Shown here piece after piece: positions 33,975-43,290 of a stretch of DNA of 62,467 nucleotides. The stretch covers positions 1-62,467 of the forward strand of contig CAZSKU010000013.1 of the NCBI GenBank assembly GCA_964607515.1, written 5' to 3'. The position numbers and the translations under genes were made by a program. This DNA comes from UBA6080 sp964607515. Its GTDB lineage: Bacteria > Fermentibacterota > Fermentibacteria > Fermentibacterales > JCC-6. Positions within the stretch are counted from its first letter, which is position 1. Each line of letters opens with the position of its first letter. Under the pieces are notes generated by a model. That model had not been told where the DNA came from and made no database searches. It saw nothing but the letters and a program-made list of their open reading frames with translations.

Positions 33975-34778
33975 ATGACATTCGACTACGATCTTTTTAC
34001 AAGTTTCGACGACGAACCGGGAAGGGTTCTCTTCGTGGACACCGAAACCACGGGGGCGGATCCCGGAGAGGCCCATTTAGTGGAGATTGCCATGATGGCG
34101 GCGGACTACCGCGGCACCGTTTCCCTGGAGTCCTCCGGGGAGTACGCCACCCTGGTCAAACCGCCGATTCCGGTACCTCCGGAGGCATCGGCGGTCCATC
34201 ACATCACCGATCGCATGCTGGCCGACGCCCCCCAGGCCCCGGAAGTGCTGAACGCCGTCAGCGGTTTCGCCCAGGGCGCCGACTACATCTGCGCCCACAA
34301 CCTGCCCTTCGATCTGGCGATACTTCAGCGGGGTTTTCCGGGGGTATTCTCCCGTTTCGGCGAGGAACGGAGGATAGACACCCTGAGGCTTTCCCGGCAC
34401 TGCTGGCCGGACATCCCCTCCCATTCACTGCAGGCCCTCAGGTACCGGCACAACCTGGACGACTTGATTCCGCCGGGAGACGCCCACCGGGCTCTTTTCG
34501 ACACCCGCCTGGTGAAGGCCCTGCTGGACACGGTTCTTTCGAGGAATCTCACCGACTCCAAGCGCCTGTCCGATGTGGTTTCCTTCATCGCCAGACCCTT
34601 GGAGGTGAAGGTGTTCAACTTCGGAAAGCACAAGGGCTGCCTGGTGGAGGACATCGCGGCCACCGACCCGGACTACATACGATGGCTTCTCAAGCAGGAA
34701 TGGCTTCCCGGGGAATACCCCGACCTGTTCCACACGCTGCTTCGGAAATCGGGGCAGAACGAGGGCCATGGCACCTGA
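33975..34778 (+). CDS. DnaQ-like 3'-5' exonuclease (DEDDh) with C-terminal DUF3820-like segment
   Basis: The DEDDh active site is complete: Asp22 and Glu24 in VDTETTG, Asp113 in AHNLPFD, and His171 and Asp176 in DAHRALFDTR. After the nuclease domain, residues about 214-245 (FNFGKHKGCLVEDIAATDPDYIRWL, seen as FNFGKHKG and DPDYIRWL) match the short DUF3820-type module found on ExoX-like proteins. It probably trims single-stranded DNA ends in repair. The last 11 nt overlap murA. Confidence 0.92.
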   Translation: MTFDYDLFTSFDDEPGRVLFVDTETTGADPGEAHLVEIAMMAADYRGTVSLESSGEYATLVKPPIPVPPEASAVHHITDRMLADAPQAPEVLNAVSGFAQGADYICAHNLPFDLAILQRGFPGVFSRFGEERRIDTLRLSRHCWPDIPSHSLQALRYRHNLDDLIPPGDAHRALFDTRLVKALLDTVLSRNLTDSKRLSDVVSFIARPLEVKVFNFGKHKGCLVEDIAATDPDYIRWLLKQEWLPGEYPDLFHTLLRKSGQNEGHGT

Positions 34779-36051
34779 TACCTGGAGGGTCCGGGGAGGC
34801 TGCCGCCTTCAGGGAACTCTCCGTCCTTCGGGCAGCAAGAACGCCGCCCTCCCTGAACTGGCGGCCTGTCTTCTGGCCGACTCCGCCTGCGCTCTGTCCA
34901 ACGTTCCGGGAATCCGGGACGTGGCTGCCATGACCGGGATTCTCGAAGGCATGGGCTGCCGGGTGGCAGCGGACACAGGGAACGTTTCGGTGGACCCCGG
35001 CGGCGCCTCGCCCGAGCGGTTGGATCAGGGCCTCTGCCGGAACATCAGGGCGTCCATTCTTCTGGCGGCCCCCATGACGGCCAGGTTCGGGGTGGTGGAA
35101 CTGCCCCCGCCCGGCGGGGACATCATCGGGCGGCGCCGGCTGGACACCCACTTCCTGGCCCTTGAGCAACTTGGCGCCCGGGTGGAGTACCGGCGGGAAC
35201 TCATCAGGGTAACCGCTCCCGAGGGCCTCCGGGGAGCCAGGATACACCTGGACGAACCCTCGGTAACCGCCACCGAGAACGCCATGATGGCCGCCTCTGC
35301 GGCTTCTGGATACACCGAGATATACAATGCAGCCTGCGAACCCAACGTGCAGGACCTGGCGGCGATGCTGTCGGCGATGGGGGCCGACATCCGGGGCGCG
35401 GGCACCAACCTCCTGTGCATCAACGGCCGGGGAGGGCTTCTCAGGGGGGCGACCCACCGGGTGTGCCCCGATCACATTGAGATAGGCAGCTTCATCGGCC
35501 TGGCGGCATGCTGCCGGGGCGAGGTCTTGATTCCCGGCGTTCCCGAATCCATCCTGCAGCCCATCATGACCGGTCTTGGCAAGCTCGGGGTGGAGATCTG
35601 CTACCGGGACGGCGATCTCAGGGTGCCCGCGGACCAGCCCCTGGAGGTCCGCCCGGACATGTCCGGAGACATTCCGACCATCTACGACGGCCCGTGGCCG
35701 GGATTCTCCCCGGATCTCACCAGCACCGCGGTGGTCACCGCCACCCAGGCCCGGGGCACCAGCCTGATCTTCGAGAAGATGTTCGAAAGCAGGCTGTTCT
35801 TCACCGACAAACTGGCGGCCATGGGCGCCAGGCTGATCCTCTGCGACCCGCACCGGGTCGTCATCGCAGGTCCATGCCGGCTTCACGGAACCGAGGTGTC
35901 CAGCCCGGATATAAGGGCGGGCATGGCTCTGCTCACCGCGGCGCTGTGCGCCGAGGGAGAAACGGTGATCCAGAACGTGCGGCAGATCGAGAGGGGTTAC
36001 GAGAACATCGTCGCCAGGCTCTCGGCTCTGGGAGCCGTCATCGAGACCTGA
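34768..36051 (+). CDS. murA: UDP-N-acetylglucosamine 1-carboxyvinyltransferase with active-site Cys to Asp
   Basis: First committed step of peptidoglycan synthesis (transfer of enolpyruvate from PEP). Lys24 and Asn25 in SGSKNAALPE, RASILLAAPMTARFG and LDTHFLALEQLGA match MurA. The catalytic loop reads PPGGDIIGRR: Asp118 replaces the usual Cys115. The same substitution in mycobacterial and chlamydial MurA gives natural fosfomycin resistance. The 427-residue length is normal. It overlaps the exonuclease gene and is followed by a lipoprotein gene. Confidence 0.96.
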   Translation: MAPDTWRVRGGCRLQGTLRPSGSKNAALPELAACLLADSACALSNVPGIRDVAAMTGILEGMGCRVAADTGNVSVDPGGASPERLDQGLCRNIRASILLAAPMTARFGVVELPPPGGDIIGRRRLDTHFLALEQLGARVEYRRELIRVTAPEGLRGARIHLDEPSVTATENAMMAASAASGYTEIYNAACEPNVQDLAAMLSAMGADIRGAGTNLLCINGRGGLLRGATHRVCPDHIEIGSFIGLAACCRGEVLIPGVPESILQPIMTGLGKLGVEICYRDGDLRVPADQPLEVRPDMSGDIPTIYDGPWPGFSPDLTSTAVVTATQARGTSLIFEKMFESRLFFTDKLAAMGARLILCDPHRVVIAGPCRLHGTEVSSPDIRAGMALLTAALCAEGETVIQNVRQIERGYENIVARLSALGAVIET

Positions 36052-36064
36052 GAAGGAGGACCCT

Positions 36065-36979
36065 GTGAAGAGGGCAGCGCTCTGCGCCGCGGTCATGCTT
36101 GCGGCCGCCTGCGGCACGAATCCCCAGGAACCGGGTTCCTGGTCCGACGGCGCCCGGTTGTGGCTGAGTTCCAACTACCCGGATACCGCTCTGGCCTGGT
36201 CCCCCATGGGGAACGTGCTGTTGTTCACCTCCGGAATGGACGGCTCGCCCAGCATCTACGGCTTCGACGGGACCGGAACCCCCGCCCGGTGCACCTTCAC
36301 CCCCATGGACGAGTCCACGGGCCCCAACGGCTGCTGGAACGCTGAGAACTGCCTCATCGTCTATTCCGCCACGGACACTTCCGGGGCGGGTCAGATCCGC
36401 ACCATTCCCGGGAACGGCACCGCGGTCAAGGTGATCTGCTCCCCGGGGCTTCCCCTGGCCTTCCCCTCCTGGAACCCCGCGGGCGACAGCCTCGTTTTCT
36501 CCATGAAGCCCCTGGGCTCCTGGAGCTACAGGCTTTTTACCATACCCGGGGAGGGAGACTCCCTGGTCCCCGTTGAGATTCCTCTACCGGAGGGCGACTG
36601 CGTGCGTCCGTCCTACAGCCCCGAAGGAGACCGGATTCTCTTCCAGTTCAGGGAGTCCGCCGAATCCCCCTGGAGCGTATGGATCACGGCTCCCGACGGC
36701 ACCGCAGCCGGTCCGGCGGTCTCCGGCGGAAACTGCGTCCACCCCTGCTGGAGCCCCTACCGTGACTGGTTCGTCTTCTCCACGGACAGGTGGGGCAACT
36801 ACGAGCTGGCAGCCGGCCACGTGGAGGCCGATACGGTGATTAGAATCACGGACGACCCCGCCTCCGACCTCTACCCCGCCTGGAACCAGGGCAGCTACTG
36901 GATCGCCTTTTCCAGCGACCGGCTGGCGGGGTTCGACATCTTCAGCATGGACGGGCCGGAGATACCCTTCATTCCCTGA
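36065..36979 (+). CDS. TolB-like beta-propeller lipoprotein
   Basis: GTG 36065 (AAGGAGG 5 nt upstream) begins a lipoprotein signal ending AAAC. The mature protein consists of repeated blades with WSPMGNVLLFTS, WNPAGDSLVFS, YSPEGDRILFQF and WSPYRDWFVFSTD, typical of PD40/TolB repeats. It is probably periplasmic with a protein-binding role. It is likely co-transcribed with murA. Confidence 0.85.
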   Translation: MKRAALCAAVMLAAACGTNPQEPGSWSDGARLWLSSNYPDTALAWSPMGNVLLFTSGMDGSPSIYGFDGTGTPARCTFTPMDESTGPNGCWNAENCLIVYSATDTSGAGQIRTIPGNGTAVKVICSPGLPLAFPSWNPAGDSLVFSMKPLGSWSYRLFTIPGEGDSLVPVEIPLPEGDCVRPSYSPEGDRILFQFRESAESPWSVWITAPDGTAAGPAVSGGNCVHPCWSPYRDWFVFSTDRWGNYELAAGHVEADTVIRITDDPASDLYPAWNQGSYWIAFSSDRLAGFDIFSMDGPEIPFIP

Positions 36980-37006
36980 GGACATCCCCGATGACAGATA
37001 AGGAAA

Positions 37007-37026
37007 GGGGGCGCCGAAGCGCCCCC
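37007..37026 (-). terminator. Rho-independent terminator closing the envelope gene block
   Basis: On the minus strand, GGGGGCGC-TTCG-GCGCCCCC is followed by TTTCCTTAT. It lies 22 nt after the stop of the TPR lipoprotein gene, and may also act on the convergent beta-propeller gene. Confidence 0.8.
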
Positions 37027-37048
37027 CGCCCTTCCGGATGTGGTCCGG

Positions 37049-38155
37049 TCAGTTATCCAGCATGGTCTGAATGACCTGCGCCAGTTCCACCAGGAAGTCG
37101 GGATCGGCGATGTTGATGCCCATGCCGAACCCGCCGTGCTTCACCGCGTAGAGGGTGAACCGGAAGTCCTGGTTGAGGAAGGTCATCGCGGCGCCCATTC
37201 CCAGAACGTTGTTCCGGTTGGCCTCGGAGTGCTCGAAGGAGTACTCGCCGCCGTCGTACAGGCCGACGGCCGCCGCCACGCCGGAGATCATGTCGCCGGA
37301 CAGGCCCTTGACCATCTGGAGCGCCGCGTAGCCCGCCATGGCGTCCCGGGTGATGGCGGTGGCCCCGGAGGGCATGTCGTAGGTGGCGTAGTCGAACTTG
37401 ACGACGTGCTCGGCCATGATCCAGGTTCTGTAGTTGGTGCCGCTGACGGCTACGAGATAGTAGGGCACGTTCAGGTAGGCCACCACGTTGCCTCCCTCCA
37501 CCGCCAGGGAGTCAACTCCGATGGCGTTGGAGGACCAGTCGTTCACCGCGGAGGTCATCAGGAAGAACCCCGGAATGTCCGACTCGTAGCGGTACTTGAA
37601 GGGGATGTTGCCGTAGGCGGGGCTCTGGGGGTCGTTGTGCTCCACGTTGAACGGTGCCGCCCCGTAGAGGAACGCGCCGATGATGAAGTTTTCGATAACC
37701 GTGGTGTCGCCGTCCACAGGCCAGTCGTACCAGGTCTCCCCGTAGGCCTCCAGCACCGACATGGTCTCATCGCTGAGCTCAGGACTGATGCACTCGAAGA
37801 CGGTCCATCCAGCATCCTGGATGATGGAAGCCTCGCCGGTGGCGATGGGCCACTTGCCTCCGTCATGCTGGCCGGCCATGTAGAAGAAGTCGTTGCCGGC
37901 GATCCAGTAGTCGCTGAGGTGGATCGAAGCGTAACCGGCGCCCAGGTATGCCTCGGGCCGGGTTACGTCGGTGTCTATGGCCTGCTGGAAGTAGTCCATG
38001 GCTGTGGTGTAGTCGCCCTGGTCGTAGGCTTCCCAGCCCTGGGCAACCAGGCCGTTGTAGCCCACCACGTCGGGAATGTCCGTGGGGAGCTTGTCACCGC
38101 AACCCGCCAGCAGAATGAGGGCGAGACCCGCAAGCAGTGCAATCGTGCGCTTCAT
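37049..38155 (-). CDS. TPR-containing lipoprotein
   Basis: The lipoprotein signal MKRTIALLAGLALILLAGC has a clear lipobox. Residues about 35-95 form TPR-type helices (GWEAYDQGDYTTAMDYFQQAI); the rest is mixed and unassigned. ATG 38155 is chosen because GGAGG lies 6 nt upstream; the GTG two codons earlier abuts the ribosome site. It is the last gene of the envelope block. Confidence 0.8.
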   Translation of the reverse strand: MKRTIALLAGLALILLAGCGDKLPTDIPDVVGYNGLVAQGWEAYDQGDYTTAMDYFQQAIDTDVTRPEAYLGAGYASIHLSDYWIAGNDFFYMAGQHDGGKWPIATGEASIIQDAGWTVFECISPELSDETMSVLEAYGETWYDWPVDGDTTVIENFIIGAFLYGAAPFNVEHNDPQSPAYGNIPFKYRYESDIPGFFLMTSAVNDWSSNAIGVDSLAVEGGNVVAYLNVPYYLVAVSGTNYRTWIMAEHVVKFDYATYDMPSGATAITRDAMAGYAALQMVKGLSGDMISGVAAAVGLYDGGEYSFEHSEANRNNVLGMGAAMTFLNQDFRFTLYAVKHGGFGMGINIADPDFLVELAQVIQTMLDN

Positions 38156-38169
38156 TTTCACCCTCCTTT

Positions 38170-40653
38170 CTACTCGACCATCATGATCTTCTGGGTGAGC
38201 ACCTGGCCCTGGGCCTCCAGGCGGCAGAAGTATACTCCCGCGCCCAGCGGCCGGCCGTTGTCGTCGGCGCCGTCCCAGATCACACTGTGGTTAGCTGCGG
38301 CCATATCCTCGTTGGCCAGGGTTCTGACAAGCCTACCGCTCAGATCGAAGACCCTCATGGTCACTCGACCCTGGGCGGGGGTGGCGAAACGGATCACGGT
38401 CTGGGCGCTGAAGGGGTTGGGGTTGTTGCCCTGCATCTCGACCTGCGCGGGAAGCGAGGGGCTGGTTACCCCCGGCGCCTGGCCCAGAACGTAGATGCCG
38501 CCCTGGATTACCTGGGCTGCGATCCTGCCGCTCTGGAAGTAGCTGTCGAGCCTGTCCCATCCATCGCCGTTCCAGCGGAACACCGAAGCGTCGGCGACGC
38601 CGGCGGGGAAGGAGATGGTTCCCTGCACGCCGGGGATGCTGACGGGGCCCGCCAGCACGCCGGTGAGCATGCCGGAGGCTTCAGCCAGGCTTGAGCCGGA
38701 GCCCAGGGAAAGGCCCAGCATGCCTGTCTCGCTCAGGACCACCCGGGACCCGGGAACCGCTCCGCCCTCGGGAACGTCGAGCCTGATGCCGCTGACTTCC
38801 AGGGTGAGCTTGCCGCCCACGGTGCCCACGGCCATCTCGACGGTGTTGGAAACCGCGATGCCGCTGCTGTCCCAGCCGGAGAAGTTCAGGGAGTAGTTCC
38901 CGTCGGCGGCGAGGCTCACCGCGCCCCTCCACATCTGGCCGCCGTAGAAGGCCTCCATCTTAACCGGGCTGGTTTCGCCGCCCAGGGTGACCCCCAGAAC
39001 GGGGCCAACCCAGTCGAAGCCCTCCAGATCCAGGGTCTCCTGGTTCACCAGCACCGCGTAAACGTCGGCGTAGTTGTCGGAGATCTGGTTCTGGTGGACC
39101 GCCACCTCCAGGCTGGGAGCGTCGAAGTCCTGGCTCATGTAGTAGCGCAGGTTCGGGGCTCCGCCGGGGTTGTTGTTGGTGACGATGAGGTAGCTGGCGG
39201 TGCCGCCCAGGGTGAGCTGGCCGTTGAAGAAGCTGCTCAGGGTCAGGTCGGTGATGCCGACGAACTCGCCTGCGTCCTCGTCCAGGGCGATGAGCTTGCC
39301 CTCCCACCGGCCGTTCACGGCGCTCTCGCCGCCGGAGCCGTCGGAGTACTGCCCGTTGAAGAGCACCGGCCCCTCATCCCCTGACAACTCGCGGAAGTAG
39401 GAGTACTGGGAGCACCACAGGGGCCCGGCCATGGCGAACGCTGGAGCCGGGATGGAGCCGGGAATCGGGTACTCGTCGAACTTGAGGGTGAACGCGGCGC
39501 CCATGTTCACGTGCGCGAAGTCCTCCAGGGGGGTGCCGATGAGGAAGTCGTACATGTAGATGCCGCCGTTGTAGTCGCTCTGGTACTTGTGGGCCAGGTT
39601 GCAGATCAGCCAGTCCCAGTACAGCGGGACCACCTCGTCCTGCAGGGCGGTCTCGGGGTCGGCGGAGGGGTTCAGGGCCAGCGCCACGTTCATCATACCC
39701 ATGGAGTCGCCCTGGGCGATGGAGCTGAGGACCCCCTCGCCCTCCCGCTGAAGCAGGTACATGAAGAACAGGAAGCCCTGTCCCCGGGACGATGAGTAGT
39801 CGGCCTTGCCGGCGCCGGCGGTGGAGTTGGTGAGCTCCAGGTAGGGAGTCTTCTCGAAGTCCACCAGGGTGATGGCGTGGCCGTAGGAATCGTTGCCGGC
39901 GGTGGTGAACCCGAAGCACTCGTACTGGGCCACCTCGGCCATGCCCCGGATCAGCCAGGCTTCCTCGGAGGTGTTGCGGCTGTACCGGCACAGGGCCGAC
40001 AGACCGTTGGCCAGGTTCCACTGCCGAAGGTCCACCGCGAAGGGAAGGTAGCTCGGGTTGTGGGCGTATGCGTGGGCGTTGAGGTAGAAGATGTCATGGG
40101 CGTTGAACTCGCCCATGAGGTCTTCCGGCATCACCAGGTACATGTTGTTCATGGGCCCTATGGAGCCCTGACCGATGTTGTACTTGGTGGGGATGGCCGC
40201 GATGACTATCCAGATCTTGTCCTGATCGGGATTGCTCATCACGGGCTCACCCCAGATACCGGTTACGGGACCCCAGACGGTGCTCTCGAAGACCTCGGTG
40301 AGGGTCTCGAACTCGTCGGCGCTCATCATGTCGGGCATGATTCCCACGCCCCAGCCGTACTTGTTCGGTAGAGACTCTTCGCCGTACAGAAGGGAGTCGA
40401 GGCCCATGGCCCTTCCCTTGGCGTCCACCCAGCAGGTGTCCTGCACCAGCCACAGGGCGTGGGGCGTCTCGGCCATCACGGTGAACTGCCTGAGAGCGGG
40501 CGCCTCAGGGAAGTCCATCAGGTCCGGCACCAGAAGGTTGACCTTGTCTCCGACCTCCTGGGCGTTAGCCGTGCTGAAACCGAGAAGCGGCATCAGGATT
40601 GCGGCCAGAAGAGCGATGACCGCCCCACTGCCCCTTCCTGAAGTGGTTCTCAT
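38170..40653 (-). CDS. Secreted M30 (hyicolysin)-like protein with degenerate metal site and C-terminal sorting domain
   Basis: An 827-residue exported protein (signal to about 32). Residues about 90-230 resemble M30 peptidases (NPDQDKIWIVIAAIP, EEAWLIRGMAEVAQY). The expected HExxH reads HAYAH, lacking the catalytic Glu, so it is probably inactive. The C terminus (NNPNPFSAQTVIRF, VFDLSGRLVRTL, GVYFCRLEA) is a FlgD-like/type IX sorting domain. ATG 40653 has GGAGG 5 nt upstream. A weak promoter-like TTGACA/TATACC pair (40782-40756, 15-nt spacing) and a GC hairpin lie in the gap before it. Confidence 0.8.
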   Translation of the reverse strand: MRTTSGRGSGAVIALLAAILMPLLGFSTANAQEVGDKVNLLVPDLMDFPEAPALRQFTVMAETPHALWLVQDTCWVDAKGRAMGLDSLLYGEESLPNKYGWGVGIMPDMMSADEFETLTEVFESTVWGPVTGIWGEPVMSNPDQDKIWIVIAAIPTKYNIGQGSIGPMNNMYLVMPEDLMGEFNAHDIFYLNAHAYAHNPSYLPFAVDLRQWNLANGLSALCRYSRNTSEEAWLIRGMAEVAQYECFGFTTAGNDSYGHAITLVDFEKTPYLELTNSTAGAGKADYSSSRGQGFLFFMYLLQREGEGVLSSIAQGDSMGMMNVALALNPSADPETALQDEVVPLYWDWLICNLAHKYQSDYNGGIYMYDFLIGTPLEDFAHVNMGAAFTLKFDEYPIPGSIPAPAFAMAGPLWCSQYSYFRELSGDEGPVLFNGQYSDGSGGESAVNGRWEGKLIALDEDAGEFVGITDLTLSSFFNGQLTLGGTASYLIVTNNNPGGAPNLRYYMSQDFDAPSLEVAVHQNQISDNYADVYAVLVNQETLDLEGFDWVGPVLGVTLGGETSPVKMEAFYGGQMWRGAVSLAADGNYSLNFSGWDSSGIAVSNTVEMAVGTVGGKLTLEVSGIRLDVPEGGAVPGSRVVLSETGMLGLSLGSGSSLAEASGMLTGVLAGPVSIPGVQGTISFPAGVADASVFRWNGDGWDRLDSYFQSGRIAAQVIQGGIYVLGQAPGVTSPSLPAQVEMQGNNPNPFSAQTVIRFATPAQGRVTMRVFDLSGRLVRTLANEDMAAANHSVIWDGADDNGRPLGAGVYFCRLEAQGQVLTQKIMMVE

Positions 40654-40709
40654 GCTAACCTCCTCTTTGCTGATTGCGGTGTTTGCCGCACTGTGGAATC
40701 TATTCCCCA

Positions 40710-40729
40710 CGGGCCCCCGGAAGGGCCCG
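40710..40729 (-). promoter_or_regulatory. GC-rich intergenic hairpin
   Basis: CGGGCCC/GGGCCCG around a 6-nt loop, in the gap between a GWxTD gene and the M30-like gene. No T tract follows on the minus strand. It may be a processing or stability element. Confidence 0.4.
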
Positions 40730-40765
40730 CCGCAGCGGTGAAAATCATCCTTTCCGGTATAACGG

Positions 40766-42094
40766 CTACCAGTCACTGTCAACGCCTCCGGAGTCCATCT
40801 GCTCGATGTTGCTCATGGTCCGGATCATCTCCTCCCAGTTGGGGAAGGAGACCTCTCCGGGAACCGTGGAGTACACCTGGCGAAAGTCGCCGTTGACGTT
40901 CATGTCCGCGAACACGAAGGTCGCCCGGGTTCCCTCGTAGTAGTTCCATATCTCGTAGGGCGCCCTGGTGGTGGTGAAGGGGAAACGCTCCACGTCCTCG
41001 GGCTCTCCGTGCCGGATCAGCACCCGGCCCCTGTCGGTGCGCCAGCCTTCCCGGCCCATGTAAGAGAACCTTCCCGTGTCCCGGCACCTTCCCTCGAAGG
41101 CCGCCAGTTCCTCCGGAGAGCCGCCCCAGAACTGTCGGTAATAGGCGGCCCTTCCGGGTTCGTCCAGCCTGGAGTACAGGTCCGCCTGGGTTCCCGTGAG
41201 CAACAGCGCGAACTGCTCCAGGAACTCCGGCGACGGCAGGCTGTCTTCCCCGGCCGCCTGAGGCATCTCCGCGGTGACCGCTTCCACCAGCATGGGCTTG
41301 GTCACCAGGCCCAGGGTGTCCCCCTGGGGGGTGGAGTACAGGATGAAGAGGCTGTAGAGCCCCGACACCCTGGCGGGAAGAAGGTCCAGGCTGTCCACCA
41401 TGCTCACGGAGTTGGCCCCCTCGGGGACCAGGAACTCCTGGAACGGCCTGGCGAACACCACCCGGCCGTCGGGCCCGGTGATCCCTGTCTGCCTTCTGAG
41501 GGTCACCCCGCCGAGGTCGTATATCTCCTGATAGGTGTAGACCCTGGTCTCCCCGGGAACGCTGAAGGTGTTGGACGCCGCCGGGAACACTATCAGGCCG
41601 CCCTTGAGCAGGGTGCTCCCGCTCCCGGTCTGGGCGGGCATCAAGGTCCTGGCCAGCTCCAGTTCGCTGAAATGGCCCGGATCCTCCACGATGATGCTTC
41701 TCGTGGCGGTTCCCAGAAGGCCGTTGAGGTTGTCGGTCACAGTGACCGTCAGCACCCGCTCGCCCGGGGTGACCGGAAGGATGACGGAGTTCACCGCGCT
41801 GCGGCCGGACGCCCACTGGGTTTCCGACCGCCAGGCCTCGTAGGCCAGGGTGTCCTCCTCTCCTCCTGTGAGAACCGCCACCGTGGTGAAGCTGGACAGG
41901 CCGTTCTCATCCCGGGAAAGGTTCTCCAGGGGAATTTCCTGGTAGACCTCGAGCATGAGCGCGTGGTCTATGCCGTACCGGAAGAGGGCTGTGTCTATGG
42001 AGAAGCGAACGTCCCCTCTCCCCGGGGTGGCCAGCTGCCCGGCGTAACCGGCGGATGCCGCTGCCAGCATGACCGCCACTTGCCTAATAGACAT
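40766..42094 (-). CDS. GWxTD domain-containing protein
   Basis: A 442-residue exported protein (signal to about 18) with beta-rich N-terminal domains and a C-terminal GWxTD domain: REGWRTDRGRVLIRHGEPEDV followed by YEIWNYYEG and FVFAD. GWxTD proteins are found mainly in FCB and Acidobacteria-type genomes; their biochemical role is unknown. It overlaps its paralogue by 11 bp. Confidence 0.88.
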   Translation of the reverse strand: MSIRQVAVMLAAASAGYAGQLATPGRGDVRFSIDTALFRYGIDHALMLEVYQEIPLENLSRDENGLSSFTTVAVLTGGEEDTLAYEAWRSETQWASGRSAVNSVILPVTPGERVLTVTVTDNLNGLLGTATRSIIVEDPGHFSELELARTLMPAQTGSGSTLLKGGLIVFPAASNTFSVPGETRVYTYQEIYDLGGVTLRRQTGITGPDGRVVFARPFQEFLVPEGANSVSMVDSLDLLPARVSGLYSLFILYSTPQGDTLGLVTKPMLVEAVTAEMPQAAGEDSLPSPEFLEQFALLLTGTQADLYSRLDEPGRAAYYRQFWGGSPEELAAFEGRCRDTGRFSYMGREGWRTDRGRVLIRHGEPEDVERFPFTTTRAPYEIWNYYEGTRATFVFADMNVNGDFRQVYSTVPGEVSFPNWEEMIRTMSNIEQMDSGGVDSDW

Positions 42095-43235
42095 ACCATT
42101 CCTCCCCGAGGCTGAAGGCCCGGTTCACGTCCTGCCACTCCCCGCTGAACTCGTACAGCCCGTAGCCGTGCCGGTCCACGAAGGTCAGGGTGAGCCGGGG
42201 GTTGAAGTAGGTCCACACCTGGTAGGGATAGCCCTCCACCTGGAAGGGGTAGTCATCCACCACGTCGGGCTCCCCGAGCTTGGCCCAGGCGATGCCCATG
42301 TCCGTGAGGATGCCCCTGGTGACGCCCACGGTGAAGACCCTTTCGATGTAGTCCAGCCTTCGCCGGTAGATATCAAGGTACTCGTTTTCCCTGGTGGCCG
42401 GGTTGGGATCGCGCCTGAGCCAGAACTCGCTCATGACGGCCTGCCTCTGACCCGGTCCCGGTGCGCCCTGAAGGTCCGAGACCTCCCGGGATGAGGCGAT
42501 GGGGCGGACCAGGGTGAGGGTTTCCTCCGGATCGTCCCCCCAGAGATCCCAGGAGGAGAGCAGCCTCACGGTGCTGGAGGAGGAAGCCATTACCGACGAC
42601 TCACCGTCGGTCACCGCGGTGTTCACCCGGTAGAGCCCCCTTTCGAGGCCGCCCAGGGACACCCGGCTGGAGAACGAGAGAACCCCCTCCTCCTGCCTGG
42701 TGAGCTCCATCCATCCTTCCCTCACCACGTTCAGGCTCTGATCGAGAACCGCGTAGGCGGCCTGCAACGGTTCGGTTCCGGCCGGCGGGTAAACGTCCCA
42801 TAGGATTGCCAGGTCGCCGGCGGCCCTTACGGTTCCCGAGGGGGAAAGACGAAGCCCCGCGGATGACCATGTATCCGCGGTGGTGCTGTCAATCACCAGA
42901 TCCACCCCCTGAACCGTGCGCTCACCGGTCTCCAGGTCCATGAGAACCGCCTCGAGGCGGTGGGTTCCGGTGGAGAGCCCCTGGAACACCAGTTCCTCCA
43001 CCGCCGGAAACCCGCCCTCGGGCACGACCCCCCCGGCCCTCTGGAAACGGCCGTTTACGGCTGCGCTCACCTCGTACTCCGCCAAGCCGGCGCCCGACTC
43101 GAACACGGTGACCAGGTCATCCTGCTCGATGATCACGGTTATCACCGCTGAGCCTTCCCGCTGGGGACCAGCCGGAACAGTGGTCCAGCTTACCGAGAAA
43201 CCCGTGAGGACGACGGCCGCCAGGAAAAACGTCAA
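42084..43235 (-). CDS. GWxTD domain-containing protein, second copy
   Basis: A 383-residue paralogue of the next gene. A signal-like N terminus and beta domains lead to FWLRRDPNPATRENEYLD and GILTDMGIAWAKLGEPDVV, the GWxTD core with Trp replaced (GILTD). YQVWTYFNPRLTLTFVD ends the domain. The start is TTG at 43235; an in-frame stop lies just upstream, so no longer form exists. The tandem arrangement suggests a heteromeric pair. Confidence 0.85.
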   Translation of the reverse strand: MTFFLAAVVLTGFSVSWTTVPAGPQREGSAVITVIIEQDDLVTVFESGAGLAEYEVSAAVNGRFQRAGGVVPEGGFPAVEELVFQGLSTGTHRLEAVLMDLETGERTVQGVDLVIDSTTADTWSSAGLRLSPSGTVRAAGDLAILWDVYPPAGTEPLQAAYAVLDQSLNVVREGWMELTRQEEGVLSFSSRVSLGGLERGLYRVNTAVTDGESSVMASSSSTVRLLSSWDLWGDDPEETLTLVRPIASSREVSDLQGAPGPGQRQAVMSEFWLRRDPNPATRENEYLDIYRRRLDYIERVFTVGVTRGILTDMGIAWAKLGEPDVVDDYPFQVEGYPYQVWTYFNPRLTLTFVDRHGYGLYEFSGEWQDVNRAFSLGEEWYVY

Positions 43236-43253
43236 CTTTCTTCACCTTCCCGC

Positions 43254-43277
43254 CCGGGGGGGCCGAAACCCCCCCGG
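43254..43277 (-). promoter_or_regulatory. GC-rich intergenic hairpin
   Basis: CCGGGGGGG/CCCCCCCGG, nine pairs around a 6-nt loop, between the PorV-like and GWxTD genes. No T tract follows on the minus strand, so partial termination or transcript stabilisation is more likely than full termination. Confidence 0.45.
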
Positions 43278-43290
43278 TGTGTTGGGTCTG

